In this document: piece by piece, positions 63,286 through 64,000 of the stretch
Position numbering within the stretch: the stretch's first letter is position 1
How the letters are laid out: every line of letters begins with the position of its first letter
Origin: UBA1941 sp046329575
GTDB lineage: Bacteria; Bacteroidota; Bacteroidia; Chitinophagales; LD1
Length of the DNA stretch: 64,000 nt
Reading direction: 5' to 3'
NCBI GenBank assembly: GCA_046329575.1
Contig: JAXLUJ010000015.1
Span: 1-64,000 of the forward strand
The notes under the pieces: model-generated
What the model saw: only the letters and a program-made list of their open reading frames with translations
The model's database searches: none
Told to the model about the DNA's origin: nothing
Position numbers and translations under genes: made by a program

Positions 63286-64000
63286 CTAAAATTTCAGGTC
63301 AATGCCTGCCAGAAAGTTAAACCCGGCCTGAGGATAATAATTATTGTAATGGAACGGACCGCTCACACTTCCATCAGCTGCCTGATAAATCTCCCGGTAA
63401 GTATAACCGTTGCTTTCATACAGCCGGTTGAAAATATTATTCAACAGCACCGTAAATTGAACTTCGCGGTTCTTTCCAAAAGGATAGGCGTAGTTTAAAC
63501 GGATATTGCTATACCAATAAGGCTTCAAACTTCGTTCATCACTTTCTGTATTATCCAAAAACTGCCGGCTCACAAATTTGAAATTCCAACCTACACTGAA
63601 ATGCGTCAAAAAATAGGCCTCAGGCCCAAAACCGCCCACCCATTGGGGCGAAAAAGCGATTGCGGTGTTCGTATATAACTGATGTTTGGCAGCACTTGGT
63701 ACAGGCTCGTAATTTTCATCATAAGCCGGTATCACTTCTTCATAGTTCAGAATTCTGGAATAGTTAAACGCCAAATTATAGTTGAACTGTAGAAAGTTGT
63801 GGCCTTTAGCTTTTTGGCTGAAAATGATTTTACCACTCCACTCGGCACCCGCCCGGAAACTCTTTGGCACATTCACCCGGATGGGGTTGCCTACATCATT
63901 CAGCTCGCCGGTAACTACTAATTGATTGGTATAGCGCATATAGTAACCGTTAATCTGCATCGGAAAGGAAACACCAATTCGTTTTCCAACTGTTTTTGAA
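63286..64000 (-). CDS. TonB-dependent receptor, C-terminal part (5' end outside window)
   Basis: About 238 residues of an outer-membrane TonB-dependent receptor; the reading frame stays open through the window edge, so the 5' two-thirds lie beyond 64000. The strand pattern of the barrel is visible (FQFNYNLAFNYSRIL-like, NIRLNYAYPFGKNREVQFTVLLNNIFNRLYESNGY) and the protein ends in a terminal strand LAGIDLKF with a final Phe, as required for outer-membrane insertion. Substrate unknown. The DUF4249 lipoprotein gene follows. Confidence 0.88.
   Translation of the reverse strand, partial: SKTVGKRIGVSFPMQINGYYMRYTNQLVVTGELNDVGNPIRVNVPKSFRAGAEWSGKIIFSQKAKGHNFLQFNYNLAFNYSRILNYEEVIPAYDENYEPVPSAAKHQLYTNTAIAFSPQWVGGFGPEAYFLTHFSVGWNFKFVSRQFLDNTESDERSLKPYWYSNIRLNYAYPFGKNREVQFTVLLNNIFNRLYESNGYTYREIYQAADGSVSGPFHYNNYYPQAGFNFLAGIDLKF

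Noticed and set aside
1..64000. Prophage, integrated plasmid or genomic island
   Set aside because: No integrase, structural, replication or conjugation genes are present; the only mobile-element-related gene is the RAYT.
63286..64000. Truncated TonB-dependent receptor pseudogene
   Set aside because: The frame remains open through the window edge; the missing 5' part is explained by the window boundary.

Overview
The window looks like a chromosomal segment of a Bacteroidota bacterium, probably an environmental member of the Chitinophagales/Sphingobacteriales side of the phylum (the order is inference). The evidence is family content and signals. Two proteins carry type IX secretion (T9SS) C-terminal domains: type A on the M1 peptidase at 14284-16212, and gliding-motility type B on the repeat protein at 36175-39342. 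There is a DUF4249 lipoprotein beside a TonB-dependent receptor, the alternative Bacteroidota GlmU-like enzyme, and many Bacteroidota-type lipoproteins. I see no clear Shine-Dalgarno sequences, but several start codons have a TAnnTTTG -7 box close upstream. About 55 protein genes are packed tightly, with many ATGA or TGATG overlaps. I see no tRNA, rRNA, CRISPR array or prophage.

Layout. 187-5130 (minus): translationally coupled glycosyltransferase 2, DUF2304, small membrane protein and GMC oxidoreductase genes, then an M61 peptidase. 5173-13176: epimerase, TPR protein, pyrF-nfuA, surE with a small partner, thiolase, fused FadB-type enzyme and lumazine synthase. 13447-20367: MBL hydrolase, T9SS M1 peptidase with queD, dCMP deaminase, P-loop kinase, histidine phosphatase and Wzi-like barrel protein. 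20436-30521: tandem AAA+ ATPase with a duplicated N-terminal module, SIS isomerase, S41 protease, RNA-binding protein, DinB, alkaline-phosphatase-like enzyme, cyclophilin-FKBP lipoprotein, NrnA and CoA pyrophosphatase. 30583-46843: coiled-coil protein, def, ruvX, DUF1573, CDF transporter, GlmU-like, tpiA, T9SS repeat protein, prmA, a 1684-aa secreted protein and ffh. 46844-53576: small membrane protein, beta-barrel protein, acyl-CoA dehydrogenase, ettA, a REP-associated tyrosine transposase (RAYT), an RluA-type synthase and an EGF-like lipoprotein. 53628-64000: creD, an alpha-2-macroglobulin, an AlkB-like membrane hydroxylase, DUF2461, DUF4249 and the 3' part of a TonB-dependent receptor cut by the window edge.

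Most genes are housekeeping or envelope functions. A lipid-catabolism thread (AlkB-like hydroxylase, acyl-CoA dehydrogenase, FadB-type fusion, thiolase) is spread over three loci.

The most unusual content is non-coding. (1) Ten bases after the RAYT stop codon lies an array of five hairpins built from an exact 95-bp, two-hairpin unit; each core hairpin is preceded by GTGG or GTAG, as in classical REP/RAYT systems. (2) A bipartite, GC-rich intergenic element occurs about five times (11-120, 13186-13342, 16701-16938, 47361-47468, 49437-49643), each time just behind a gene's stop codon and in the same orientation relative to that gene. (3) A divergent promoter pair at 33221-33257 appears to produce two leaderless mRNAs.
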